Source of the DNA: Protula sp. h YS-2021
Lineage: Eukaryota > Annelida > Polychaeta > Sabellida > Serpulidae
Assembly (NCBI GenBank): GCA_949752745.1
Contig: OX457026.1
Span: forward strand, 43,369,239 to 43,433,238
Length of the DNA stretch: 64,000 nucleotides
Reading direction: 5' to 3'
Shown here: piece by piece, positions 52,183 to 64,000 of the stretch
How positions within the stretch are numbered: the stretch's first letter is position 1
How the letters are laid out: each line of letters opens with the position of its first letter
Notes under the pieces: model-generated
What the model was told of the DNA's origin: nothing
What the model saw: only the letters and a program-made list of their open reading frames with translations
Databases searched by the model: none
Made by a program: the position numbers and the translations under genes

Positions 52183-53052
52183 ACCCCGGTGTAACGATTT
52201 CAGATTACCCCCAATTTCAGATTCCCCCCCCCCCCGGGAATCTGAAATCGATTTCAGGTTCCCGGGGAGGTAACTTGAAATCGATTTCAGATTCCCCCCT
52301 CCGATTTCAAATTCCCCCCTCTCAAAATTAAAAACAGACAGAAATAAAACAAAAAATAAAGTTTTATCAAGTTTTTTTCTGCCAAACTATGAAAATGTCT
52401 ACATTTATGCAATGATACGTTGTATATACTACAGCTTGTAAACATTAATACTATCACCAGTGGTTTCCATCTTTCAGTTTTCCATATCTAGCTATTATCA
52501 TTATTCATATAACTTTTGTCTAGAATTAGTTTTTTTTTTCATTTGCTGTTCTCTGATTGCATTTTTTATTTTGGAAAGAGTGCTCCTTATTTGTACTCAT
52601 CTCAGTCAGACAGGCCTGGGCACTTGTCTACAGGAGGATAATCCACCAGATACAGGTTAACAATAAAACAATGCTTGATGTGTACAAGAGGGCACAGGAA
52701 GACGGAGTCGGACTAGTAGTGTCATTAAAGACCAAAGCACAAGCCAGTCCCACAAAAGGCACATGGAAGCAGTCATCGGAGCATCGCGAATTAGTGTCAC
52801 TGCTTCGATGACAGCCATAGAGCTACAAGTCTGTATATACATTGACAGATGAAAATTTAAAAAATTCTAGGTATGCCTGGGGGGGGGGGGATTTGAAATT
52901 GGAGGGGGGAATCTGAAATCGATTTCAAATTCCCGGGGAGGTAACTTGAAATCGATTTCAGATTCCCGGGGAGGAATTTGAAATCGATTTCAGATTCCCG
53001 GGGGGGGGGGGGGGTAACATTTAAGGGGGGTAATCTGAAATCGGTACACCGG
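52183..53052. mobile_element. MITE-like foldback element nested in a dispersed repeat
   Basis: Ends form an inverted repeat: CCGGTGTAACGATTTCAGAT at the left, and at the right the reverse complement of CCGGTGTACCGATTTCAGAT. Inside each end are tandem GAAATCGATTTCA(A/G)ATTC units joined by C- or G-runs. The core is AT-rich with no transposase. It splits a repeat whose uninterrupted copy is at about 53,135-53,270. Confidence 0.6.
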
Positions 53053-53134
53053 CACCCCAGTAATAGCAATCACTTCCAGTACTCTGCTGTATGAAGGTTT
53101 CGGCGGGTAGGGGGTGGGAGGGGGTTGGCGGCTA

Positions 53135-53270
53135 CACTTGAACAAGCGCTGCATTTATTAGGCAGATTCTATTCGGTGCCCCAGTGATAGCTTCCCGTAC
53201 ACTGCTGTATGAAGTTTTAGGCGGGAGGGGGTGGGGATGGGAGGGGAGCTGGCGAACATCTGTGCTGACC
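53135..53270. repeat. Dispersed repeat, empty-site copy
   Basis: ACAAGCGCTGCATTTATTAG, GCAGATTCTA, CCCCAGTGATAGC and CACTGCTGTATGAAG, matching 52,150-52,184 plus 53,053-53,130 across the MITE-like insertion. A third, more diverged copy lies at about 63,230-63,370. Confidence 0.6.
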
Positions 53271-56200
53271 ATCAAACGCATTTTTTTCTTTTTAGGTCAA
53301 TAAAATATGATATTTTTTTCTAACTACTTCATTCGTGATACTAATGTCACGCAAAACGGTCAACTCGATTTCGACGTTGTGTCAGACCACACAGAGCGCT
53401 TCTGTAAAATCGAAATCATGTTGAAAAACAAAACATAAACACCCATATTCCTGTACAATTTGAGTTTGTCTGGGTCACGCAAAAACATCATAAAATGTAA
53501 CACAAAATTAAAAACAGCAAAAGTTCATAATATTTCGATCATGGCTTCTACATGCATACCAATGGTGCTAGGCTAGCGGTGATGGAATTCCAAGTTTTCT
53601 ATCACTTTTGCCTGTTTGGGCGCAGTGTATATAAAGCATAATATCAATGGCGACCAAAAAATTCATATTCCGTCTAGAGATTCTTTCAGAAAGTGATGAC
53701 GTAGCAGTGGTCAAATACGCCACATTTATTGTAATCACAGAAATATCAATGAGGAACACAGCGTTGATTCTGGGGCCATTATAGGAACAGGAGAGGGGTG
53801 GGTGGTGCGGTATATGCAACTACAAAAAACAGGAACAACAAAAGCTTAAAGGAACAAATCAATGCAGATGATTTTGCTATAAAACATAATGGATGAGATT
53901 TGAAATGTGTGAAATTTTGTCAGACTCAGAGAATGCACCTCTCCTGTTTGTAAATGGATGTTTACTTCTACTGTCCACGTGTAAGATCTGTGGTTGTCTT
54001 TGACTTGCAACAAAAAGTACTGGGTTGTCTGTCACCTACATAAAAGGCCTGCCTTGTCGAACTTTTGCAAAAATGTGGCGGTAAAAAACAACAACACCGA
54101 ATCATCCAATTATCTGGAAAAAAAGAAGACGAAGAGGAGGAGGAGGAGGAGGAGGAGTAGAAGGACGACGGCGACGAAGAAGAAGAAGTCAAAAGTTATA
54201 AAATAAAAGTAAAATCACGCTAGCATTTGAATTGATCCGAAAATCGCTAATCGTGGTCTGGCCAAAACCTGTAAAACGCCGATATCCAACGTCTTGTCAA
54301 GCGTCGGTGAAGGGTGGGTAGAGGGGGGATGAGTTATTTCGCACTTCTATAACCACACGCGTCTCCATCGTTGACTCGATGTCGCGTCGCCATGCCTATC
54401 CCACATTTCTTACGCATCACCTGCTCACCAGTTGATTAACATTAAGTCACAATGACGTTCGTGCATTGTCGTGGTCATAGATCAATGACTAATCAAAAAT
54501 TTTGAGACAACGTTGGATAAATATTGGATGTACATCGTTGTATGGGCGTTGCTTTTTGTCGCAACCAAAAACATGCTTTAAACATCTGTTCAGCGTCTTA
54601 GATGCAATGTTGAATAGAAGTCGGAAAATCGACGTTAAATAGATGTCAAATAATCGAAATTGTAGTCAGGGGTCACAACCTCATGTTGCCTGAAACTGAA
54701 GTCATGACAAGCGCTTCGAAAAAAAAAAAAACAACAGAAAATGAGATCGTGAAGTATGAGCATTTAAGAGCGCTTTTTTCACTTCGATTTTTGGAAATAT
54801 TTATGAATTGACTTCATACATATCTTGCGTTACTGGATGGCCCGATGGCGGGATTACGTTGACGTAGTGATGTCGACGCTCTTTGTAGTAGTCACTGTCA
54901 AGATTTTGAGTTTAGACTAATATTCTTCGACGTCTTTGCAGCATCGCTCTACTGGCGCCTGTATAACTTTTGAAAATCGACGTTGTTTCACTTACATTCT
55001 TTGTTCAGCATTGATAGGAAATAGGAAAATCGACGTTATCGAACGTCATCAGATTAACGTAGTTTCTGCTTCCACAAAACCGAAGTCCGACGTTAATCTC
55101 ACATCTCTCCAAGCCTGATCTAACGTCTTAATATCAGTTCTTTTGAGCACACGAAAATGTTTCCGAAAATGCCAGAATTGTTAAACATCCTGCCCCTGCT
55201 CCCCCCCCCCCACCCCTCCATCCGTGGGGAAAATTGTGAGATTCCGCTTACTGGATACAGTATTACCACTCAGTATCACCTCGCAGTCAGAAATTTTCGG
55301 CTTTCTTATTTCCACAAAGGAGGAAGATGGCTGGCACTTGAAGAGATTTCCAATGCGTTCCAATTTGGCCTTCACCTTCAATATAGAGTTTCAGGGTGTT
55401 CCAGTCTGACCTTCCCTTCAAGTCAGCCATTTGCCATCTAGAATATTACCGGGTGCCTCCCGCGCAGGGTTACATGCGCGTCTCTGATTGGCTAGAAGAC
55501 ATCATGTGCACTCCAAAATTTGACACGACTTCTCAACTGAACATAACTTTCCTTTCAAACAGGCAAAATGGAGGGAAGAAAGCAGAAGCAGAAGTTGAAA
55601 AAATTTCCAAAAAAATAGAATATTCGCTTCATTATCGAAGGTACGTTGATTATTTTATAAAATAGTAACATTTTAAATGTCTGCAACTTCTTACTAACGA
55701 AAAATTTGGAATATTAATGCAGAATGTGCCAAAAAAAAAACTCCTGGACTTTTCCAGACTTAGACAACTCTCGGCAATTTTTTCAGTCTGGCAAGAAATC
55801 TTTCTTTTTCTGTCGGTTGGTAAGTTTTGGTGACCACCGAAAGCTGTAAGTCAAATAACTCAGGATGTGGAACTGTCCAGCTAGCCCTTTTTTTATTAAT
55901 CTAGGAGTTTAGTGCCAATACTGTATGATAGAAAAGTTTTTTGTTTGTGTGGGAGGCTGACAAGGCGACATTTACCGCTCTCAAAATAATCCAGTTTCCG
56001 AGGTCACTGTTGACGGTGTGACGAGGTCATGCGTCGAGTGAAAAATAAGTCAAAAGAGTGCGCATTTTGCCATGGGGGGAAAAGAGCCAAAGAAAGGCCG
56101 ATTTTAAAGCTTTCTGGTTAAGAAAAGTCCGCTGAATATTCTTCGCTAAGAGAAAAAGAACGTAAATTGTGATCTCGGTCAGGAATTTTCACATGCTATT

Positions 56201-58240
56201 TTGGTGCACGGTCCGGGGAAGGGAGAAGCGAGCTTTAGTTTTTTTTCAGACATGTCGCTCTTCTCTCGCCTGTAGCATTCCACAGTCCTCAAGCATCGCT
56301 CTCCCGGTGCATATCGAATATCACCCTCCCGGCGTATTTGCCTAAAAAACACATCCGAACGGGCCTGAATTCTTAAATTTTCGGTGACTCGACATCGACC
56401 AAAATGATTTCGTTTTTTCGAATTTTTTTTTAACAAATGAAGGTTTGGTTGCGATCTGTCAGTTATAGCAAGGGTCAGTATGAGGTCATCTAGGGCCCAG
56501 GTCCTGGGGGTGAAATGTTACATTATGTGTCCTCACGCATGTCCGAAAAGGCAGAGGAAGGGGGATTTTAAACTAGACGTGGTGTGAGCAGAGTATCAGT
56601 TTTGGATTTAGGGGCTGTTTTACAACAGCCATGGACCGGCTTGGCAACCAATGTGCACGTTAAAATACACAAGTAGACCTACCCCCGATATACATAAAAA
56701 CGCTAGTTGGAAAGGTACCCAGGTCTCCGTGTGACTCGCTTGGTTTAGAATATTTTCCGTTTTTGAGAAAGTGTCAGAAAAGTTTTGTACATGAGTAAAA
56801 AGAACAACAATGCTAGAAATATTCAATGTCCGAAAATATTCAAAAGTGAAATGTGAAAACGCATTTTGTGGCTTATCTACCAGAGTTTATTCCCGCATTA
56901 GAGTTTATCATCCGAATAGGTTTATTTTGAAGCTGCAGCAGTCTAAATTCATTTTTTCTCTAAATTTCTCAAGAGACTTCGCCTGAAAATGACATAATTT
57001 TTTTTATTGTTATTTAAAGCATACAGCTTTACTGATGCAAAATAAAATACAAATTTACCACAAAAAATAAACCCTGTTCCTGTGGAAGAATTGTGCAGGT
57101 ATTTTTTACACAGAGGAATTGTTACATTATATCCGAATGTGTGAAATTGAAAGAACATATTCCGTGGGTGAAAAGAATTTTGATATGTCAAGTATCGCAA
57201 AATAAGGAATATTTGAGTCTACAGGGTTGGCAAATTTATCAGGTCTAGTAAGTTTAGTCAGAATTGAAGATTTTGTTGTCACCAGTTACGATCTACTCTT
57301 AACAAATTCTATCTCTCCCTCGTAGAGATTTAAAGAACTTTTAAGACTAACCGTTCCGATTAAATATTGTGGGAATCGTCTCCTCAACTACTCACTCCTT
57401 GCTCTTCACCAATCCCCCTTCCTGCACTCCACCCTTACCCCCCCCCCCCCCCCACCAGCCAACTCTCATCTGCCTCCATTTAACCGGCGTTTATCACGCG
57501 CACTTTTATGTCATTACGGTGATTCTCAATGAGGCTGGTGAGGCACGCAAAATTAGTGACGTCACAACTTGGCGTAAGCACAGCCTAAGACTTCTCCCTT
57601 CCTGCGGATGTCCTTAGGACGGAAAGAAAAACAAGTACTGCATCTCATCCGAATTATTGAATCTAGGACTTTACCCGAGGAGGAATTAACCCGCACGGCC
57701 TTCACCCGACCTCGGAATATACCCGAGGTAGGACATTACCCGCAGCTGAAATAAACGAAATAGTCTCCACAATGTTCTATTTTATACTTGAAACTTACAG
57801 CTTGCAACCAATACAACAAGCAATCAATGCAGTACCTTGGTCCAGATACTCTTTTCATTCAGGTGTTCCATACATGGAATTTGGAGTTTTTTGCCCTGTA
57901 TTTATGCATACTGATCTATCTATTCTGGGAAAATCTTACAGCTTCTGGGCAAAAATCCGTAGTCCGGAGTTGAAAAAATAGTCAATGAATTCAAATTTTA
58001 GCATCCATCTCAAACACGGCTTGCATATTAATTGCAATTGAATAGCATAACTGTTGATCCACAGCGCTCTGCAGATTGCTACCGTATAATTCAATATGGG
58101 CCGGAGTAGAAAAAGTCTCCGAACAAAATCATATGGCGTGGTAGTTGGTCCTAAAATCCATCACGCATTTAAGGATTATCATTTAATGGCAGCTATACGG
58201 CATGACATCCGCCGCTAATGTCCTACTACATTATTAGGTC
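53271..58240. other. Host intergenic DNA, no gene supported
   Basis: Short unconnected frames only. Contains a purine-rich GAAGAGGAGG tract (54,118-54,186), a second ACGTT-rich dispersed repeat (54,480-55,130) and a C-run at 57,440-57,455. Confidence 0.5.
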
Positions 58241-58242
58241 GG

Positions 58243-58311
58243 CTAAAGTCCTGCCCCGGGTAAAGTCCTGCCCCGGGTAAAGTCCTGCCCCGGCTAAAGT
58301 CCTGCCCCGAC
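58243..58311. repeat. 17-bp tandem repeat TAAAGTCCTGCCCCGGG
   Basis: Four near-identical units. Confidence 0.9.
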
Positions 58312-58904
58312 CTGAGTTTTTTTCTGGTATGTTAGATCATGACCTGAATGTTTATATCCTACATTTTTTTAAATTTTCTCGAATTTGCCCAAATCTGTTT
58401 TTTTTTTCGCAAAGTATAGTTTAATTATTGTATAAATCTTACTGTCAAAACGCTGATTATCTGTTTTTAAGATTCATAAGAATTTTAAGTGCTATTCGCT
58501 TGAAAGTATGAAAGCTGCAGCTGTGAGCGCCTGAGTGTAGCATATAAATTTTTATCTCAAATCTATTTCCAGTAGTTTTCTGACTTCCCGAGTGAATGTT
58601 TTTCTTTTTTTTGTTTACTTTATAAATTCATGCAGCCGAACAACCCGTCAAATTCTTTTAAGAATTTTTCGGCCAAAACCCATACAGGTGTACAGGAGAA
58701 TATCTGAGGTTTAAATTAACGTTCTCTTCACTGATGTGGCCCAACCGATACACACTATTCAATTTTTCTTACAAAAGAAGTATTGTGGTATCGTTGATGT
58801 TTGTTCGGAGTCTATGCATATTAATATAAGTATATACAAGTTTTGGCAGACGTGAGAAAAATGTAAGCTGAATTTTTTAAAGTCAGTAGCATGCACAAAA
58901 TGTA

Positions 58905-61860
58905 TTTTTTAGCCCCCCCCCCCGAACCGGGAGCTTTGGCCCCCGGAGGGGAGCTATTGGTTTGGGTGTTGCCCGTCTGCCCGTCTGTTTGCCACTTTTT
59001 GATACATTGTTTTGTCGACGTCATATCTCTTCAATTATTATTCGGACTGATTTGATATTTCACTGAGAGAACATATATATCATGTAGATGTGCAACGGCG
59101 TATTTATTTTGAAATCGACGAAAAATTGACGAAATGGGAAATTGTCAAAAATGTGACATTCCTGGATGGAATTTTGTCGACTCATCTCTTCAACTATTAA
59201 GCGGACTGATTTGATATTTCACTGAGTGCTTGTTTATCCACTTGAATTTGAGCATAACGGCTGTTTGTCCATGCCCGGTTGGAGGCTGTACCCCCTGCGA
59301 TGACTTGTTCCATTCTACACTGTCTTTGAAGTAAAACTAGATGTGGTGGGATAAAATGAAGATGCTAGAAGTCATGATCGACATATTACGAACTTTTTGG
59401 TACTTCACGAGCTTTGTTTTATCATGGAAGGACATCTACTTGATGTAGAATGCGGGAAGGGTGCACTCACGTACCATACGCGTCCATGGCTTTTTATCCC
59501 CCGTGATACAAATGGATAGTTATGAGCTGGTGCGTCCGTCCTTCTGTCTGTCCACAAAAAGTAGTAAGTTTTGTCCTGCCGACTTCTTATAGAAGGGATT
59601 GTCGTAGGGACCTGAAACCTTGCATGATGAAAATACATATATATTGAAGATGTGCAATGTGGCATTATGGTCAAAATCGGCCGAAAATTGACTTCGTGGG
59701 AAACTGTCAAATATGGTGAATTTTGGGCTTCAACTTAGCCGTGAGACGATGTTTTGTCTGACCGACTTCTCATAGAAGGGATTGTAGTAGGAACCTGAAA
59801 CCTTGGAGCGTTCCTTGACCTCATTTTACTTTTACTGCTTCACGGGAGATCCTGCCTTACTGAGGCTCTAGTTTAAACGAAACCTAAACGAGTGCTATGT
59901 TGACTAATAAATGGAAAGTTCTGAAACGAAAGTGGTATTGCGACTGGCCTCAAAATTACACCACCTCCAACACGTGATACCTAGTGCCCACCCCTTCCCC
60001 GGAGAGGCCTAGAGAGTTGTGCTTTCATGTGAAAACAGATGCGTTCATGCGTTTTTAGGCCCCAGCCGGGCGAGCCCAAGGGATCTATAGGATTGCCCTC
60101 TGTCCGTCCGTCTGTCCGTCCGTCCATCCGTCTGTCCCTCCGTGTGTCACACTTCGGATGCTGTTTTGTTTCCACGCAAATTCTCCGAAATCATTTACCC
60201 TAGGCATATGCAACCTTGCACAGTGAAAATATATATGTTGAAGTTTCCAACGTCGTGTTATTTTCCAAATCTGCCAAAAATTGCCAAAATGGCGACTTGT
60301 CAAAAATTGTGACCTTGAGATAACTGCAATGTAAGATTTAATTGTTGCCACACCAGATCTCCGAAAGCATTAAACCTAGGCATATGCTACCTTGCACAGT
60401 GAAAATATATGTATTGAAGTTGTGCAACGTCGTGTTATTTTTCAAATCGGCCAAACATTGCGAAAATGGCGACTTGTCAAAACTTACCAATTTATTAGAT
60501 AACTCTAATGTAAGACTTAGGTGGTTTCCACGCGAGTTCTCCGAAATTATTAATCCTAGTTATATGCAACCCTGTACAGTAAAAATAATACATATTGAAG
60601 TTGTGCAAAGTCGTGTTATTTTTCACTTGTCAAAAATCGTGATTTCTTGACATAACTGCAATGTAAGACTTGGGTGCTTTCCACGCGAGTTCTCCGAACT
60701 ATTTATCCTAGGCATATACTACCTTGCACAGTGAATAGATATATATTGAAGTTGTGCCACGTCATGTTATTTTTCAAATCGGTAAAAAGTTGCCAAAATG
60801 GCGACTTGTTGTGCCCGGTTGGGGTCTGCGCCTTCGGCGATGGCTTGTTTATATTGTATTGCAACTCTTGTATTAGAAATGGATTTGTCTGTGTTGCGGT
60901 GTATAACTGGACTCGTTTTAGCCCTATGTGTGTTGTGATGTATGACTCGTTTTTGCCTTATTAGTCCCCCGCCGCCGCGTAGCCGCCGTCCGTCTGTCCG
61001 TCAACATTTAGCATAGGGTGTCGTTTCCGCGACAGAAGAACTACTGGAGGGATTTCATTTAAACCTTTAAACCTTGCACATGCATAGAATAAGGGTTTTG
61101 CCGTCGGCCAAAAAATTGGGCTTATAGACTTCGTTAAAATACAAAAATGTCGGACCTTGAAATGGCCTACAGACCACGTCGAAAATTTATTTCTTATGAT
61201 TGCAAGCGGCCAGGGGACTTCGAAATGTCTTGAAATCTTGTGGTTGCACGCCGGCGGGGGGACTTAGACAGTTTTGCTGACATACTTGTTCTTAATGGAA
61301 TGCCATTTTCCCATTTAATAGGTATTACTGATATCAAGAACCAATTTTTGATCTCAAAAAGTGATATTTTGGTATCAATAATGAAGTTATGTGAAAAAAA
61401 TCATATTTTGATATCAAGAATTAATTTTTAGTCCCCCGTCCCCCGCGCAGCGCTGAGCGGGGGAATTATGAAACTTTGTACGCGCCATATCTCAGTAACT
61501 AATATAGTGATTTCATTTCTTTCTTGTATCGAGAGAGAACATCTATTTGAGGTGTGCAACGCAAGGTTATTTCTGGTTTGTCTCAAAAAATGAAAAATTG
61601 CCGGATTTTTGAAATCTTGTAAAAATATGTAATATCCCCGATCTGTAGTGATAACTTCGTACGCGCCATATGTTAAGACTAATATAGTGATACCAGACAA
61701 AACCGATTAACTTTTGACAGAAATCCATTGCAGCTCTGCGAAATGTGGTTATTCGTCGCTTTTTTCAAAATAAATTTCCTTTGTTACTCGGAATTTAGAA
61801 AAGAACTGTTCATTTCAAAGACGGGGGTGCGGCGGGGAACTTAACCAGTTCACTGGTATC
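58905..61860. repeat. Cluster of dispersed repeats with CCGTCTGTC heads
   Basis: Several related blocks (58,905-59,290; 59,480-59,860; 60,055-60,845; 60,960-61,270; 61,430-61,860). Typical parts: a GTCCGTCTGTCCGTC head, CCTTGCACAGTGAAAATATA, TTGAAGTTGTGCAACGTCGT and CAAAATGGCGACTTGTCAAA, ending with GCCCGGTTGG. 60,180-60,810 holds four tandem units of about 150 bp. Another block starts at 63,605. Confidence 0.7.
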
Positions 61861-62860
61861 CTTGTTGCTATCTGTAATTATATTTTTGGACTTTTGTCAA
61901 GAGATATTCTCGGAAGCTATGAGTGTGGAATGCCATTTTAACATTTAAGGGAATTGTTGACATCAAGAATTAATTTTTGACCTCAAAAATTGATTTTATT
62001 GATATGAAGAATTTTTTACATAAATTCAGAAGCACATCTGTGAATAAAATAATGACTGGTTCTTGTATAAAGAATCTTATGGAATGCCGTTTTCACATTT
62101 ATTAGTGAATTATTGATATCAAGAATTAATTTTTGATCTCAAAAATTGATTTTTTGATATCAATAATTAATGTTCGATCTCAATAAATCCATATTTTTAT
62201 ATGAAAAATTCATTTTTGCTATCTGTAATTGTATTCTTAATATCTCTAAATGTATTCTTGATCTGAAAAATAATTTTTTTTTACTGTACAAAAAAGAAGC
62301 AATTCTTGAGATCAAAAATTATGTTGTTATTATTGATCTCAATAATTCAAATTTTCATCTCCAAAATTTAATTGACGATTCGTTATATTTTATGTGAATG
62401 TGTGTCTCCCGTAAGATTTTTTAGGTTTGTAAAATTGTTTTTTTGATCTCCAAAATAAATTTTTGCCATCTAAAATTCAATTTTTGATAGCAAAATATAA
62501 ATTAATAAGATCTAAATTGCTTTATTGATATCTCTAAATATATTTTGGTATCAAAAATAAGCATTAAATGTTAAAATGGCATTCCATAGAATCTTTCTAT
62601 TAATTTTTAGTGTACCAAAAAAGAAGTAATTCTTGGACCAAGAAATCGTTATTGTTCATATCAATAATTTAGGTTTTTATCTCCATAATTCAATTGACGA
62701 TTCATTAAATGTTATGTAAATGTGCGTAAAGTTTTTCAATCTAAAAATTCAATTATTGATAGTAAAATATAAATTAATTAGATCTACATTGATTTATTGA
62801 TGTTTGTAATTATAGTTTGATATAAAAAATAAGCATTAAATGTTAAAACGGTATTCCATA
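61861..62860. repeat. AT-rich degenerate tandem repeat (TTGATATCAAGAATTAATTT)
   Basis: Many imperfect units alternating TTGATATCAAGAATTAATTT and TTTGATCTCAAAAATTGATT; no coding potential. Confidence 0.7.
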
Positions 62861-64000
62861 ATTCTTCAATCTTAGTGTTGTGAATTCTAGAAAAAGCTCC
62901 TTATAAGAAAGTGCTATAACAAACTCTTCAGTATACCAGCTCGAGTAAATATAAACGCTTAGCTAGATTAGCTGGGTGTGTGCTGCAGAAAGGACCCCGC
63001 CCTCCCCCCCCTCCCCCCCTCCCCCCTCCCCCCCCCCCCCGCATATCAGCAGGCGGCGATGTGTTCTCATCGACCAGAACAAGTGCTTCGAATTAAGCAT
63101 TAAATCAGCGATCTTCTTTTAATTTAGACTTTTCAGTGGAATCTGTTAGATCTACATTCGAATCTTTAAACAATACAGGATAGAGTACCAGGTTGACTTG
63201 CTTAGACGCTGGCAGACTTGAGTACTTAAACAAGTGGGCATGCGCTACATTTATTGGCCTGATTCTAGCTGGACAACCCAGTAACAATTACTCTCAGTAC
63301 TGTTCTACGTGGGTTTCCTGGGGCCGGGGTGGGGGGGGGGGGGGGGCTGGGAGGGGGTGGCTACACTAAGCTCAAACAAAATATAAAAAGTTAAGGTGAC
63401 AATTAAACAGCTAGGCTGACCCCTAACTATAACCGTTACATCAACCTTGGATAGATGTTGCACCAGGCGTCTGATCAACGTCAGGTTTAGGTTGCCAATG
63501 AAAGTCGAAACAACGCCTGCGTAAGAATTGTTTCATTGTTAACTAATCGGCATTTATGGGCCAGAAATAATACATTCTAATAATAGTAGTTGTTTTATTT
63601 TTTATTCCCCACAGGGGGAATATATGCGACCGACCGCATGTCGGTCTGTCGGTCGGTCTGTCGGTCTGCCATCAGGAGCTTGTTAACACGATAACTTAAA
63701 AACTCACGCGAGGATTTTCATGAAACTTTGTATGTAGCTTCTATGGGGATAAACACAGATTGGTATTGTAAATGGGCCAGGTTCGCCCAAGGAAATGGAC
63801 CAGCTGGACGTAGAAAATGTCAGCTCTTGATTGACTATTGTTAACACGATATCTCAAAAACAACTGCAAGGATTTTAATGAAACTTAGTGTGTATCTTCT
63901 GTGGGGACTAACAAGGATTGTCAAAGGGTTATGTTGGCGTAAGAAAAAAGGCACTTTGAAATTTACCAAATCCTTGAAATTTTTCAGCATCGGAATGAGT
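62861..64000. other. Host intergenic DNA to window end
   Basis: C-run tract 63,000-63,040, a dispersed repeat copy at 63,230-63,370, and a GTCGGTCTGTCGGTCGGTCT-headed repeat from 63,605 with two related halves (AACTCACGCGAGGATTTTCA and AACAACTGCAAGGATTTTAA). No gene seen. Confidence 0.5.

Noticed and set aside
54118..54206. Lys/Arg-rich open frame and its Ser-rich antisense
   Set aside because: Low-complexity purine tract.
55157..55665. Possible host first exon with ATTGG box and CAAAATGG start
   Set aside because: The frame after that ATG is only 16 codons; no homology or clear splice signals.
58821..60964. Short open frames around the CCGTCTGTC-headed blocks
   Set aside because: These are dispersed, non-coding repeats; frames are short and differ between units.

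Overview
The window is animal nuclear DNA dominated by three copies of one large virus-like DNA transposon family of the Polinton/Maverick (adintovirus-like) type. Evidence for an animal host: TATA-box promoters, AATAAA poly(A) signals, abundant microsatellites, MITEs and dispersed repeats, and a split exon coding a thrombospondin type-1 repeat (TSR). The repeat style resembles marine invertebrates, perhaps a mollusc or other lophotrochozoan, but the species cannot be fixed from this sequence.

Layout. (A) 1-11,975: an element cut by the window start. Its capsid-side genes are on + and PolB plus small genes on -. It is mostly decayed, and its terminal inverted repeat (TIR) ends exactly at a 31-bp minisatellite (11,976-12,642). 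(Host) 12,643-13,916: no gene seen. (B) 13,923-31,115: a complete element of 17,193 bp, inverted relative to A and C, bounded by TIRs and a perfect 6-bp target duplication TATGTA. It is the best preserved copy; its only clear lesion is a 7-bp deletion in the major capsid gene. (Host) 31,122-32,127: a 77-bp tandem duplication, then the start of a TSR exon. (C) 32,128-48,417: a complete element of 16,290 bp with 187-188 bp TIRs and a perfect 6-bp duplication CTTGAG, inserted inside the TSR coding exon, whose frame resumes at 48,418 and ends at a TGA at 48,508-48,510. Many C genes are broken. (Host) 48,511-64,000: no supportable gene; microsatellites, a nested MITE-like insertion and several dispersed repeat families.

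Each element has two converging gene sets. The capsid-side set runs integrase (rve plus chromodomain), A32-like packaging ATPase, a small basic protein, a VLIP-type protein, a small acylated-looking Cys-rich protein, penton-like minor capsid protein, pX-like basic core protein, major capsid protein and adenain-like protease. It is packed with 4-16 nt ATG/stop overlaps. The opposite set runs a protein-primed-type PolB with N-terminal zinc fingers and an embedded HNH-like zinc module, a PC4/Sub1-like protein and three further small proteins that look like diverged PC4 folds. The two sets meet at a compact bidirectional poly(A) site.

The element ends carry variable accessory genes: a NADAR/YbiA-like protein (B only), a RING-finger protein (C only), a broken acidic protein with possible CARD-like segments (C only), a PC4-like zinc-knuckle protein (B and C) and several unknown proteins. 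The TIRs carry TGACGTCA and CCGGAAGT motifs, often fused as a CRE/ETS composite, and a subterminal module with a perfect TGCTGACTCAGCA palindrome lies just upstream of TATA boxes. Together these suggest a virus-like element using host bZIP and ETS factors and carrying genes aimed at host ubiquitin, ADP-ribose and perhaps death-fold pathways. These functional readings are inferences.
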